This document shows positions 7,465 through 15,166 of a stretch of 64,000 nt of DNA, piece by piece. The DNA comes from Algibacter luteus (GTDB lineage: Bacteria > Bacteroidota > Bacteroidia > Flavobacteriales > Flavobacteriaceae): NCBI RefSeq assembly GCF_900141715.1, contig NZ_FQYK01000005.1:186001-250000 (forward strand), read 5' to 3'. The translations under genes were made by a program, and so were the position numbers. The notes beneath the pieces were generated by a model. It was given only the letters and a program-made list of their open reading frames with translations, ran no database searches and had not been told where the DNA came from. Each line of letters begins with the position of its first letter. Positions within the stretch are counted from its first letter, which is position 1.

Positions 7465-7708
7465 TCGAGTGCTTTTTCGCTTTTAGAGATTCAAGATGTT
7501 TTTTTGGGTCAAAGTCGTGAGCTATTCCGCTGTCAATTCCTTCTTGAATAGCTTTTTTCAATGCAGTTACTTTACTTTCTTCTTCTTCTAAAAGTCTTAA
7601 TCCTGCACGAATAACTTCGCTAACGTTCTTAAATCTTCCTTCGCTTATGCAATTTTGCACGAATCGGTCAAAATAATTTCCAAGTGATATAGATGTGTTT
7701 TTGTTCAT
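7457..7708 (-). CDS. parD: ParD-type antitoxin
   Basis: The 83-residue protein has a ribbon-helix-helix N-terminus (NTSISLGNYFDRFVQNCISEGRFKNVSEVIRAGLRLLEEEE), typical of ParD/CC2985 antitoxins, and a flexible C-terminus (FDPKKHLESLKAKK) that would wrap the toxin. ParD proteins usually repress their own promoter. The upstream bases contain TTGGTATAATGACCAAATT, a partly palindromic stretch that could be the operator. Confidence 0.87.
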   Translation of the reverse strand: MNKNTSISLGNYFDRFVQNCISEGRFKNVSEVIRAGLRLLEEEESKVTALKKAIQEGIDSGIAHDFDPKKHLESLKAKKHSNG

Positions 7709-7771
7709 TTGAGTACTAATTTATCTCAAATATACCAAAAATTGGTATAATGACCAAATTCCCCAAATTGC

Positions 7772-7904
7772 ACACAACGTGTTTGTGTATGGTTAGTTGC
7801 GTGGTTCAGAAACTAATTTAACAAATAAATCACAGATAGAACATTCCGCAGGAATGTTCGTAAGTCGGCAGTGACCAAGCAATTAATTATACACGGTGTT
7901 GTGT
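7772..7904. repeat. attC-like site S8
   Basis: The cores are ACACAAC (7772-7778) and GTTGTGT (7898-7904). The arms are GTGTATGGTTAGTTGC and GCAATTAATTATACAC. The central hairpin ACATTCC-GCA-GGAATGT has stem bases different from other sites, yet still pairs. Confidence 0.87.
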
Positions 7905-7923
7905 GTGGTTTTTAAATACTTAT

Positions 7924-8499
7924 CTACTTCCTAGTCCAATTTGTGAAAATTAGTCGCAATTTTTTAACTCCAAAACTTATAAGCACTCCAAAAGCCGATG
8001 CCAAATAATTGAAACCAATATCGACAAAATCGAAAACTCGATAAGGTATAAAAAGCTGAATAAATTCGTCCAATAATCCAATAGTTCCTGCAGCCATAAT
8101 TGAGGTAAATACAGGAAATTTGACATTCACTCCATTAAGTCTCCTTTCAATTAATGCTTCATAAATTAATATTGAAAGTAATCCATATTCAAACATGTGA
8201 GAGCGCTCAGCGGTTGTGAGATCCATTCTTAACATTGCCATCCCATATACAGCTATCACTCCCGCATAAATCCAATACTCTAATCTCTTTCCTGAACTTT
8301 TCAATCCGCTGAATATGAATGCTAAAATCAAAACTAGAAATAAGTAAAAAGTGCTTTGTTCTATTATTCTACGTTCAATCATATAATCTATGAGTTGACC
8401 TCCAAAAAACAGAGTAGCATAGATTGCAATTAAAACCATTAACGCCCAAATCCATAATTTCCGTTCCCTTTCAGATGTGAAATTTTTCTTTTTTTTCAT
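7924..8499 (-). CDS. VanZ-family membrane protein
   Basis: The 191-residue protein has about five transmembrane segments. The ending GLLDEFIQLFIPYRVFDFVDIGFNYLASAFGV is the VanZ-like signature (E.(I/L)Q......R..D..D...N..G). VanZ-like proteins are integral membrane proteins of unclear biochemistry; the founding member raises teicoplanin resistance. A VanZ role in drug resistance here is not implied. It is a single-gene cassette with matching outer bases GTTGTGTGTGG and TTACACACAAC. Confidence 0.8.
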   Translation of the reverse strand: MKKKKNFTSERERKLWIWALMVLIAIYATLFFGGQLIDYMIERRIIEQSTFYLFLVLILAFIFSGLKSSGKRLEYWIYAGVIAVYGMAMLRMDLTTAERSHMFEYGLLSILIYEALIERRLNGVNVKFPVFTSIMAAGTIGLLDEFIQLFIPYRVFDFVDIGFNYLASAFGVLISFGVKKLRLIFTNWTRK

Positions 8500-8547
8500 T
8501 TATCAAACTGAGATGAAAATTAGGGTAATTGTTTTTTTTCAAATTAC

Positions 8548-8678
8548 ACACAACGGTCTTGGCTATGAGTAGTTGCGTGGGTTGGCATTTAACTTTGCAA
8601 GTATACAATTAGTTGGAAATTCCGTAGGAATTTCCAAAGTAGGCTAGAACAAGCAATTATTTATAGCCATTGTTAGCC
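8548..8678. repeat. attC-like site S9
   Basis: The cores are ACACAAC (8548-8554) and GTTAGCC (8672-8678). The arms GGCTATGAGTAGTTGC and GCAATTATTTATAGCC differ from the GTGTAT type but stay complementary. The central hairpin GAAATTCC-GTA-GGAATTTC is present. It belongs to the subfamily with S10, S11 and S21. Confidence 0.87.
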
Positions 8679-8686
8679 TTTGTTTT

Positions 8687-9625
8687 TTATTGTCCGAATT
8701 CTCGTAAAGGAACTTCTGCTTTGTTGAATTCAATTCCTAATTCTTGTTTTGCTTTATCATTTCTGTAAACGATTTTACCATTTCCATTAGGTTTTTCGTT
8801 ATTCAGCATTTTTGTAATGTCCGAAACTTTCCAGCTTTCACTGCTTAATAGATAGTTTTTTCCGTTTAATCCTTTTTTTATGGCCGAACTATAAATTCCG
8901 TCTGCAACATCTTTTACATCTACAATCGCAAATTCCGTATCTGTGTCAAATAACATTTGAACAAATGGATTTGGTGCAATTTTGTTTTTGAAAAGAAATT
9001 GTAAACCTGAAGAAGTTGAATCTTCTCTTTGTGATAATGATTTACCCATAACAGCAACAGGTGAAACACTTGTTATTTCAAAATCAGCATTTGGATGTTC
9101 TTCTATAAATTTCTCTACGGTTTGGTTAGCAATATATTTTGCCTGTGCATAAGGATGACTTTCTTCACTCATAAATGGTTGGTCAGATTCATCAATTGTA
9201 TCATCAGGACTCTTACCATTAGGAAGCAAAGGAAAATTTGTGTTATACGATGCTACAGAAGCAATGAAAACGACTTTTTCAATTCCTTGCGTTTCGTTTA
9301 TTACTTCAAGGAAATTTTCTGTTCCTTTAATAGTCGGGTCAAATAATTCAGTTTTTGGGTCTTGCACATCCAACTGAAAAGGTGTTCCACCGTGAACAAC
9401 TATGTCACAGCCTTTTGTGAATTCCTTCAACTGACTCTTGATTTCAACTTTTAAAGGAAGAATTTCAAGGTTTTCGGCATTCGGTAAATTTTTTAAATGG
9501 TCATATTTTTCACTTTTGGAAATATCGGTAGCTGATACTCTTACCTTAAATCCTTCCTGCAAAAATTTCTTTGTGGTATGACTTCCAATGAAGCCTGAAC
9601 CTCCAATAATTCCAACTGTTTTCAT
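8687..9625 (-). CDS. NAD(P)-dependent epimerase / dihydroflavonol reductase-like (extended SDR)
   Basis: The 312-residue Rossmann protein has the nucleotide site GIIGGSGFIGSHTTKKFL (residues 5-22) and an extended-SDR active site around residues 160-164 (YAQAK, Tyr and Lys of YxxxK). VVFIASVASYN carries the catalytic Ser region, and SPVAVMG follows the YxxxK. It is likely a cytoplasmic oxidoreductase or epimerase on a small carbonyl or sugar substrate that is not identifiable. The cassette is intact: AAAGGCTAAC and GTTAGCCTTT match over 10 bp. Confidence 0.8.
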   Translation of the reverse strand: MKTVGIIGGSGFIGSHTTKKFLQEGFKVRVSATDISKSEKYDHLKNLPNAENLEILPLKVEIKSQLKEFTKGCDIVVHGGTPFQLDVQDPKTELFDPTIKGTENFLEVINETQGIEKVVFIASVASYNTNFPLLPNGKSPDDTIDESDQPFMSEESHPYAQAKYIANQTVEKFIEEHPNADFEITSVSPVAVMGKSLSQREDSTSSGLQFLFKNKIAPNPFVQMLFDTDTEFAIVDVKDVADGIYSSAIKKGLNGKNYLLSSESWKVSDITKMLNNEKPNGNGKIVYRNDKAKQELGIEFNKAEVPLREFGQ

Positions 9626-9663
9626 ATTTTCTGATTTTGATTAGTTATGTTTTTCTAAATAAA

Positions 9664-9794
9664 GGCTAACGGTTTCGGCTATGAGTAGTTGCGTGGGTTA
9701 GCACGAAACTTTGCAAGTACACACCAAGTTGGAAATTCCGCAGGAATTTCCAAAGTAGGCGAGAACAAGCAATTACTTATAGCCATTGTTATGC
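9664..9794. repeat. attC-like site S10
   Basis: The cores are GGCTAAC (9664-9670) and GTTATGC (9788-9794). The arms are GGCTATGAGTAGTTGC and GCAATTACTTATAGCC. The central hairpin GAAATTCC-GCA-GGAATTTC is perfect. Confidence 0.88.
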
Positions 9795-9799
9795 TTTCG

Positions 9800-10576
9800 T
9801 TATTTATTCAGAGTTTCTAGTTCGTCTTCAATGTTTTTGGTCACTGCATTTATTTCCTCTAAGACCTCCATTTCGCTATTAATAATATTGCTCCTGTTAA
9901 AGAGCACTATCTGTAGAGTTTGTAATAATTCTTCGTCATTTACAAAGTTTTCGTAATTATTGATTGCTAATTTAGGAACTGACAATGTATCGGCAAATTT
10001 TGAGGGGTATTTCATTATTTTACTTTTATCTGGTTTCAGATACTTCGTCTGAAAGGGAAATAAAATTTTGGAAATATTATAATCTTGATTTTCCATTCTT
10101 GATTTGTCTTTCATACGCTCAAAACTTAATTGGAACAAATTTGTAATAGCAATTCGTAAGCTATCATTTGATAGGGTATTCAAACCAATAGTCTTGAGGT
10201 TTTCAAAACCACTTGTTTTAGGGAATACCTTTTGTTCTACCATTGACGCAATAAAGTGATTATTTATAATTTCAGAATTTTGCTCTTTACTTAAAATAGC
10301 TTTTATCAGATTTTGATTACTGGTCAAACAAAATTTATTTATTTGTACAGCTTGTAATATCTCTTGTTTAGTTTGACTTAAATCATTTTTTATTTCCTTA
10401 TAAATCTGTACTTCTTGTTTTTGAACTTTACGGTTTTCATTCCAATTATTAATTTGCAATGCAATTAGAATTCCAATAACAACCAAAATAATTTCCCCAA
10501 CTGCGTAAAGTATATATTTACTGAATTTGTTTTCAGTCAACATTTTTCGCCTAATTTTCCTAAAGAATTTTATCAT
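9800..10576 (-). CDS. DUF6090-family membrane-anchored protein (paralogue 6)
   Basis: The 258-residue protein has the N-terminus MIKFFRKIRRKMLTENKFSKYI, a TM helix at 28-42, then INNWNENRKVQKQEVQIY. The exported region has KTSGFENLKTIGLNTLSNDSLR, a variant of the family centre shared with paralogue 7, and a helical tail with INAVTKNIEDELETL. Its left core GTTATGC does not match the mutated right core GCACATC. A TACCTTTC element in the leader is a weak -7 candidate. Function is unknown. Confidence 0.8.
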   Translation of the reverse strand: MIKFFRKIRRKMLTENKFSKYILYAVGEIILVVIGILIALQINNWNENRKVQKQEVQIYKEIKNDLSQTKQEILQAVQINKFCLTSNQNLIKAILSKEQNSEIINNHFIASMVEQKVFPKTSGFENLKTIGLNTLSNDSLRIAITNLFQLSFERMKDKSRMENQDYNISKILFPFQTKYLKPDKSKIMKYPSKFADTLSVPKLAINNYENFVNDEELLQTLQIVLFNRSNIINSEMEVLEEINAVTKNIEDELETLNK

Positions 10577-10634
10577 TGATTAGTTGTTTCTTGAAAGGTA
10601 GAACAATTATTTAACTCGAGTGAGAGATAATGAA

Positions 10635-10764
10635 GCACATCGGTCTCGGCTATGAGTAGTTGCGTGGGTTAGCACTTAACTTTGTAAGTACACACCAAAA
10701 TGAAAATCCGCAGGAATTTCCAAAGTAGGCGAGAACAAGCAATTACTTATAGCCATTGTTGTGC
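10635..10764. repeat. attC-like site S11 (left core mutated)
   Basis: The left core reads GCACATC, so the invariant AAC is ATC. The right core is GTTGTGC (10,758-10,764). The arms GGCTATGAGTAGTTGC/GCAATTACTTATAGCC are intact. The central hairpin has a GCA loop with an imperfect stem. It may be crippled for recombination at the left core. Confidence 0.8.
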
Positions 10765-10773
10765 TTTCGTTAT

Positions 10774-10874
10774 TTTTCTAATTCTTTGGAAATGGCATTA
10801 TATATATATATATATATAATCATCTTCGATATTTTGATTAAATAACCCATATTCACTTCATCTAAAGTTGTATT
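10774..10874 (-). pseudogene. Remnant 3' end of a DUF6090 gene containing a TA microsatellite
   Basis: In a frame offset from paralogue 7, the minus strand reads ...LDEVNMGYLIKISKMII, then YIYIY encoded by about ten TA units (10,799-10,818), then NAISKELEK and a stop just before the usual AATAACGAAAGCACAAC boundary. The tail resembles other DUF6090 C-termini. Paralogue 7 now stops earlier at LDRLQN, so this is either a lost continuation after a frameshift or a separate fossil. Confidence 0.45.
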
Positions 10875-11647
10875 TAATTTTGCAACCTATCTAGTTCAGC
10901 ATCGATTAAAGTGGAAAGATTCTCAACATGGCCATACCACCTTTTGTACATTGCTAATTTCCACGCTCTCAATCTAATAGCATCCTGTAGTTTCATTAAT
11001 AGATGCTCATCATTTAAAAGTTTTTCATAATTCACGATTTTCTTGCTGTACAGCTTAATGCTGTCCCTTTTTGTAATCTTGTAATTATTGATATCACTAT
11101 CGGACAATGTGAGATATTTATCTGTTAATGGTTGCAAAAAACTAAAATTATGTCTTGGTGCATTGTGATATCCTAATAATTCTATTCTTTTAAATCCACG
11201 TTCATAAATAGTAATTATTTTTCTCCTTAAAGTGTCATTGGTGAGTGTTTCTAAACCCGCTGATTTTAAAGCTTCCAAACCTACAGACCTGGGGAAAAAT
11301 TGATCATCGCGATGAGCATTGCTTAAATAGCTTGAAACATCTCCATTTAAAGGTTTTCTTTTAATAATGTGATCTCTTAATTTAATCGAATTTTCCAGAT
11401 ATTCTGAATGTGTTTTTATACCAGATTTCCAGTCCCCTAGGACAGCTTTCAAATCAACTTTAATTTCTTTATAAATTTCGATTTCAACTATTTCCGTTTT
11501 TCTTGTTTCATTCCAATTATTTATCTGTAGAGCGATTAAAATCCCAATAACCACAAGTAATATTTCTCCAATTGCGTAAATCAGGTATTTACTGAATTTG
11601 TTTTCGGAGAGCAACTTTTGTCTGATTCTTCTGAAGAACTTTATCAT
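10874..11647 (-). CDS. DUF6090-family membrane-anchored protein (paralogue 7)
   Basis: The 257-residue protein has the N-terminus MIKFFRRIRQKLLSENKFSKYL and a TM helix 28-42. Its C-terminal domain is closest to paralogue 6 (FFPRSVGLEALKSAGLETLTNDTLRRKI and ...SDINNYKITKRDSIKLYSKKIVNYEKLLNDEHLLMKLQ). It may have lost a short 3' extension by frameshift (see the remnant at 10,774-10,874). The flanks GTTGTGC and GGCTAAC do not match. Confidence 0.8.
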   Translation of the reverse strand: MIKFFRRIRQKLLSENKFSKYLIYAIGEILLVVIGILIALQINNWNETRKTEIVEIEIYKEIKVDLKAVLGDWKSGIKTHSEYLENSIKLRDHIIKRKPLNGDVSSYLSNAHRDDQFFPRSVGLEALKSAGLETLTNDTLRRKIITIYERGFKRIELLGYHNAPRHNFSFLQPLTDKYLTLSDSDINNYKITKRDSIKLYSKKIVNYEKLLNDEHLLMKLQDAIRLRAWKLAMYKRWYGHVENLSTLIDAELDRLQN

Positions 11648-11667
11648 TAGTTTTTTTCTTTAATGGA

Positions 11668-11802
11668 GGCTAACGGTTTTGGCTATGGTTTCGTTACGGA
11701 ATGGTACGCGAGTATCATTCCGCCGTAACCATAAATTTAGCAAAAAGGCTCGAAATTCCGATTAGGAATTTCAGCCGTAATGAACTATAGCCGTTGTTGG
11801 CT
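11668..11802. repeat. attC-like site S12 (double-hairpin variant)
   Basis: The cores are GGCTAAC (11,668-11,674) and GTTGGCT (11,796-11,802). Inside is a strong hairpin GGTTACGGAATG/CATTCCGCCGTAACC whose loop contains TAC-GCGA-GTA. A second hairpin is GAAATTCC-GATTA-GGAATTTC. The outer arms GGCTATGG and CTATAGCC are kept. This is the most divergent full-length site. Confidence 0.75.
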
Positions 11803-11815
11803 GTAGTTATTGTTT

Positions 11816-12580
11816 TTATTCAGCAATTAAAAATTTAATAGTTGATTCGTGTACTTTCTTTTCAGTTGCCAGAGCAAAATGATTGGCCCCTTTTATTTCC
11901 AAGTACTCTCCATTAGGCAGGGTTTTAGCTACTTTTTCTCCTTTTCCAAGCACCAAATCCAATTCTCCACTAATGATAAGAGTTGGGATTTCAATTTTCG
12001 AAGCATTCTCTACTGTCAAACTTGGATATTTTCCTAAACTTAAAGCAATCATAGATTCTTTATCTAATCCCACTTCATTAATAAAATTCCAATATGCAGA
12101 TAAATGTTTTGGTAGGTGACTTGGGTAACTCTCATATGAAAATATTTTTGCAAAACCAGGCAAGAGATTTTCTAAAATATAAGGTGGAATTCCAATCAGA
12201 CCATTACCAGTAGCAATTAAAATTGCTTTAGAAAAATATCCAGGATATCTATATAATAAATCAAAAGCTATTAATGTTCCCATTGAATAGCCAAGTAAGA
12301 AAACTTTAGAAAATTTTAAGTGCTTAATTAAATTTATTACATCATTTGAGAAGTTTTCTGTTCCATAAAATTTTGGGTCATTACTTTTATCGCTCTCATG
12401 ATAACCACGAAAATTTATACCAATTACTTGAAATCCGTTTTCTGTTAAAGTCTCAATCCATCCAGTTTGTACATAGTTATAATTGAAATCAACTGCTCCA
12501 CCGTGAAGAAGTACTATTGGTTTTCCTTTGCCGTGAACTTCATAGCTTATTGTAACTTTATTTGTTGTGAATTTCGGCAT
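11816..12580 (-). CDS. Alpha/beta-fold hydrolase
   Basis: The 254-residue protein has all the expected elements: HGGAVDFNYNY oxyanion region (HGG at residues 26-28), the nucleophile elbow LLGYSMGTL (GYSMG, Ser about residue 98), an acid in ISGELDLV and the catalytic His in GANHFAL near residue 237. No signal peptide is present, so it is cytoplasmic. The close family could be an esterase, lactonase or haloperoxidase-like enzyme; the substrate is unknown. Its flanks GTTGGCTGTA and TACTGCCAAC match except for one base. Confidence 0.82.
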   Translation of the reverse strand: MPKFTTNKVTISYEVHGKGKPIVLLHGGAVDFNYNYVQTGWIETLTENGFQVIGINFRGYHESDKSNDPKFYGTENFSNDVINLIKHLKFSKVFLLGYSMGTLIAFDLLYRYPGYFSKAILIATGNGLIGIPPYILENLLPGFAKIFSYESYPSHLPKHLSAYWNFINEVGLDKESMIALSLGKYPSLTVENASKIEIPTLIISGELDLVLGKGEKVAKTLPNGEYLEIKGANHFALATEKKVHESTIKFLIAE

Positions 12581-12613
12581 TTATCTTCTTGTTTGGATGT
12601 TCGCTTTAATTAC

Positions 12614-12748
12614 TGCCAACGTGTTTGTGTATGGTTAGTTGCGTGGTTGAGCAACTAAATTAGCAAACTTTTACGAACCCGTGAAAATTCCGCAGGAATT
12701 TTCACAAGTAGGCACGTAAAAAGCAATTAATTATACACGTTGTTGCCA
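12614..12748. repeat. attC-like site S13
   Basis: The cores are TGCCAAC (12,614-12,620) and GTTGCCA (12,742-12,748). The arms are GTGTATGGTTAGTTGC and GCAATTAATTATACAC. The central hairpin GAAAATTCC-GCA-GGAATTTTC is perfect. Confidence 0.87.
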
Positions 12749-12752
12749 CCAG

Positions 12753-13406
12753 TTATTTTATTCCGACTACTTTTTCAATCTGTTCATTTTCATAATTAAA
12801 CTCCACAGTTTTCATTCTGTGAATTGGACTATCAATTCCTAAAATTAAATTACCACTAAATGACCTTAAATCTAAAACTCGAAACTTTTTCTTGTATTTA
12901 GTCAACGTTTGTTTATTTAAATCTACAATTCCAATTCTTTGAAATGTTCCACTAAAAAATGACTTTTCCCAAATCGGAATAGCAATTTTTAATCCATTTC
13001 TTGTCCAAATTGCAGGTCCACCACAATTGTTGTCAATTAAAATACTTTTATTCTCATTTGTTTTTATTCTACAAATTCCACGTAAAGGTGCTCCAATTCC
13101 GATTTCATTTAAGTCAGAGTATTCCAAAATAACTTTTTCGTCATTATTCAGACCGTTTGAGTTTTCATTCGGAAAGTCCCAAGCGTTTGGATATTTCAAT
13201 GAATCTATTGAATAGCCAATTATTCGGCTTATTGAAAGTTCATCAAATTTTAAAGCTTGTAAAATTGTTCTTGCTAAATACTTGTCTTTCTTTTTTGCTT
13301 TGTCAAATGTGTGCATTAATCCACTTGCAAAAAGACGTTCATTTCCCGTCATTCCACCAATTCCAATAACGCTATTTGCTTTTTCGTAAATTTCTTCTTT
13401 CGTCAT
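12753..13406 (-). CDS. Hypothetical protein, 217 aa
   Basis: I do not recognise this family. The N-terminal third is helical (residues 1-75, with an RLFASGLMHTFDKAKKKDKYLARTIL stretch). The rest is beta-rich, with DNNCGGPAIWTRNGLKIAIPIWEKSFFSGTFQRIGIVDLNKQTLTKYKKKFRVLDLRSFSG. That region reads like a blade or barrel that recalls WG/beta-propeller-like sensor repeats. No signal peptide or TM helix is present, so it is probably cytoplasmic. It is the only gene in its cassette. Confidence 0.7.
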   Translation of the reverse strand: MTKEEIYEKANSVIGIGGMTGNERLFASGLMHTFDKAKKKDKYLARTILQALKFDELSISRIIGYSIDSLKYPNAWDFPNENSNGLNNDEKVILEYSDLNEIGIGAPLRGICRIKTNENKSILIDNNCGGPAIWTRNGLKIAIPIWEKSFFSGTFQRIGIVDLNKQTLTKYKKKFRVLDLRSFSGNLILGIDSPIHRMKTVEFNYENEQIEKVVGIK

Positions 13407-13419
13407 TTCTCTAATTGGT

Positions 13420-13551
13420 GTACAACGGTTTTGTATATGAAAAGTAGCGGATTTTACTCACGGACTTTTCGATTTGGTACTGACCTTAAATTTATAAAAT
13501 TCATTTTCGATTAGGCGCTTAAACCGCTATTTTTTATATACGTTGTTGTAC
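13420..13551. repeat. attC-like site S14 (AAAAGTAGCGG type)
   Basis: The cores are GTACAAC (13,420-13,426) and GTTGTAC (13,545-13,551). The arms GTATATGAAAAGTAGCGG and CCGCTATTTTTTATATAC pair. There is no GNA central hairpin. The same subtype occurs in S27 and S31, and a longer relative is S25. The gene to its right ends inside it. Confidence 0.83.
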
Positions 13552-13922
13552 GCTGGCTTTTTTCCATTTTCTATTATTCTACATTGTTCAAAGTCCATTT
13601 CGGGATAAGCTTCATTTGCCCAATCACTTAACAACTTTAAAACGGGTAAAAGTCCAACTGCTTTTTCGGTTAATGAATATTCAACTCTTGGTGGAATTTC
13701 AGCAAAGGACTGTCTTAAAAGTAATCCATCATTTTCCAATTCTTTCAATTGATTAGTCAGTACTTTTTTTGAGATTGTAGGTATAAGTGCATTTAACATT
13801 CCAAATCGCATAGAACCATTAGATAGTAAATATAATATAATCGGTTTCCATTTGTTTCCAATTATGTTCATCGTATGCACAAGGGAACATGCATTTGGGT
13901 TGTCTATATATTTTCTTGCCAT
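13527..13922 (-). CDS. HxlR-family transcriptional regulator
   Basis: The 131-residue winged-helix protein has the HxlR core: C12 in NACSLVHTMNIIGNKWKPIILYLL, then FGMLNALIPTISKKVLTNQLKELENDGLL and the wing IPPRVEYSLTEKA. Its last codons (AYNNVYKK, stop) are read from the right arm of site S14, so the C-terminus is set by the recombination site. It is divergent from mdaB, a peroxiredoxin-like gene and an LtrA gene in the same cassette, which it probably controls. Related HxlR regulators (QorR, YodB) respond to quinones and diamide through the N-terminal Cys. Confidence 0.87.
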   Translation of the reverse strand: MARKYIDNPNACSLVHTMNIIGNKWKPIILYLLSNGSMRFGMLNALIPTISKKVLTNQLKELENDGLLLRQSFAEIPPRVEYSLTEKAVGLLPVLKLLSDWANEAYPEMDFEQCRIIENGKKPAYNNVYKK

Positions 13923-14027
13923 TAGTTACTTTTTGGTTACCACTATTTGTTCAAATTCAAACACTATAGTTTCTTTTATAAACTATTATTAGTTTCTTTG
14001 CGATACAAATGTAATTAAAAATTTAAA

Positions 14028-14609
14028 ATGAAAAATATTTTTATAATAAATGGACATCAAAAATATCCGTTTTCAGAAGGAAAATTAAACGCAAGTTTAA
14101 CTAAAAAAGCAGAAACCTACTTTAAGAGCAACGGTTACAATATCAAGAAAACTACAATGGAAGACAATTATAATGTCAATGAAGAAATTGAAAAATTCAA
14201 ATGGGCAGATGTGGTCTTCTTTCAAACTCCTTTAAACTGGATGGGTGTTAGTTGGTCATTTAAAAAATACATTGATGAAGTATTTTCGATGGGTATGATG
14301 GGCGAAATGTCTGATGGTGATGGAAGAAGTAAAGAAGCACCGAAGAAGAATTACGGATTAGGTGGAAAGTTAAACGGAAATTATATGATGTCAGTAACGG
14401 CTAATGCACCAAAAGAAGCTTTTAATAATCCAGAGGAAACTTTTTTTAATGGTATGAGTGAAGATGACTTACTAAAACCTATGCATCTTAATTTTAAATG
14501 GTTTGGTTTTGAACCATTACCAACTTTTGTGGCATATGATGTAATGAAAAACCCTGAAATAGAGAATGATTTTAATCGTTTTGAAAATCATTTAAAAGCA
14601 AACTTTTAA
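14028..14609 (+). CDS. mdaB: NADPH:quinone oxidoreductase MdaB-like
   Basis: The 193-residue flavodoxin-fold protein aligns well with E. coli MdaB: FIINGHQKYPFSEGKLN at the N-terminus, KWADVVFFQTPLNWMGVSWSFKKYIDEVF as the FMN/FAD loop, and a C-terminal FKWFGFEPLPTFVAYDVMKNP. It reduces quinones by two electrons with NADPH, which protects against redox cycling. It is cytoplasmic. It is the first of three co-directional genes divergent from the HxlR regulator, a classic quinone-stress arrangement. Confidence 0.9.
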   Translation: MKNIFIINGHQKYPFSEGKLNASLTKKAETYFKSNGYNIKKTTMEDNYNVNEEIEKFKWADVVFFQTPLNWMGVSWSFKKYIDEVFSMGMMGEMSDGDGRSKEAPKKNYGLGGKLNGNYMMSVTANAPKEAFNNPEETFFNGMSEDDLLKPMHLNFKWFGFEPLPTFVAYDVMKNPEIENDFNRFENHLKANF

Positions 14610-14619
14610 AGTATTAATT

Positions 14620-15138
14620 ATGAATAGACCAACACCAAAACATACAGCACCAGATTTACAATTCCCATTATTAGATGGAAATCAATGGAATTTAGCAGAC
14701 CAAAAACCAGGCAACTTTACTTTGGTTGTTTTTTACCGAGGATTACATTGTCCATTATGTAAAAAGTACTTACAACAATTACAAGAATTGTTACCCGAAT
14801 TTGAGCAAAGAGGCGTTAATGTTGTAGCTGTAAGTATGGATACCGAAAAGAGAGCTAGACTTTCTCGTCAAAAGTGGGAATTGTCTAATCTTACTTTGGG
14901 CTATGGTTTATCTGAAAAATCAGCCAGAGATTGGGCTTTGTATTTAAGTGCAGGAGTAAAAGATGGAGAGCCAAGTGAGTTTAGTGAACCAGGATTATTT
15001 TTAATTGACAATAGTAACCAAGTTTATTATTCAGCTATAAACAGTAATCCTTGGGGAAGACCATATTTACCATCTTTTGTAAAAGCGGTAGATTACATTA
15101 TTACAGCTCATTATCCAGCTCGTGGAGAAATGTTATAA
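14620..15138 (+). CDS. Peroxiredoxin-like (AhpC/TSA-type thioredoxin fold) protein
   Basis: The 172-residue protein has a thioredoxin-fold layout: APDLQFPLLDGNQWNLADQKPGNFTLVVFYRGLHCPLCKKYLQQL, with C46 and C49 in a CPLC motif where AhpC/TSA peroxiredoxins have their peroxidatic Cys. It lies 10 bp after mdaB and is surely co-transcribed. The CxxC form suggests an atypical thiol peroxidase or disulfide reductase. No signal peptide is present. Its role in redox defence is inferred from context. Confidence 0.85.
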   Translation: MNRPTPKHTAPDLQFPLLDGNQWNLADQKPGNFTLVVFYRGLHCPLCKKYLQQLQELLPEFEQRGVNVVAVSMDTEKRARLSRQKWELSNLTLGYGLSEKSARDWALYLSAGVKDGEPSEFSEPGLFLIDNSNQVYYSAINSNPWGRPYLPSFVKAVDYIITAHYPARGEML

Positions 15139-15166
15139 TTTCGTATATGTTAAAATATAGTTTCTG

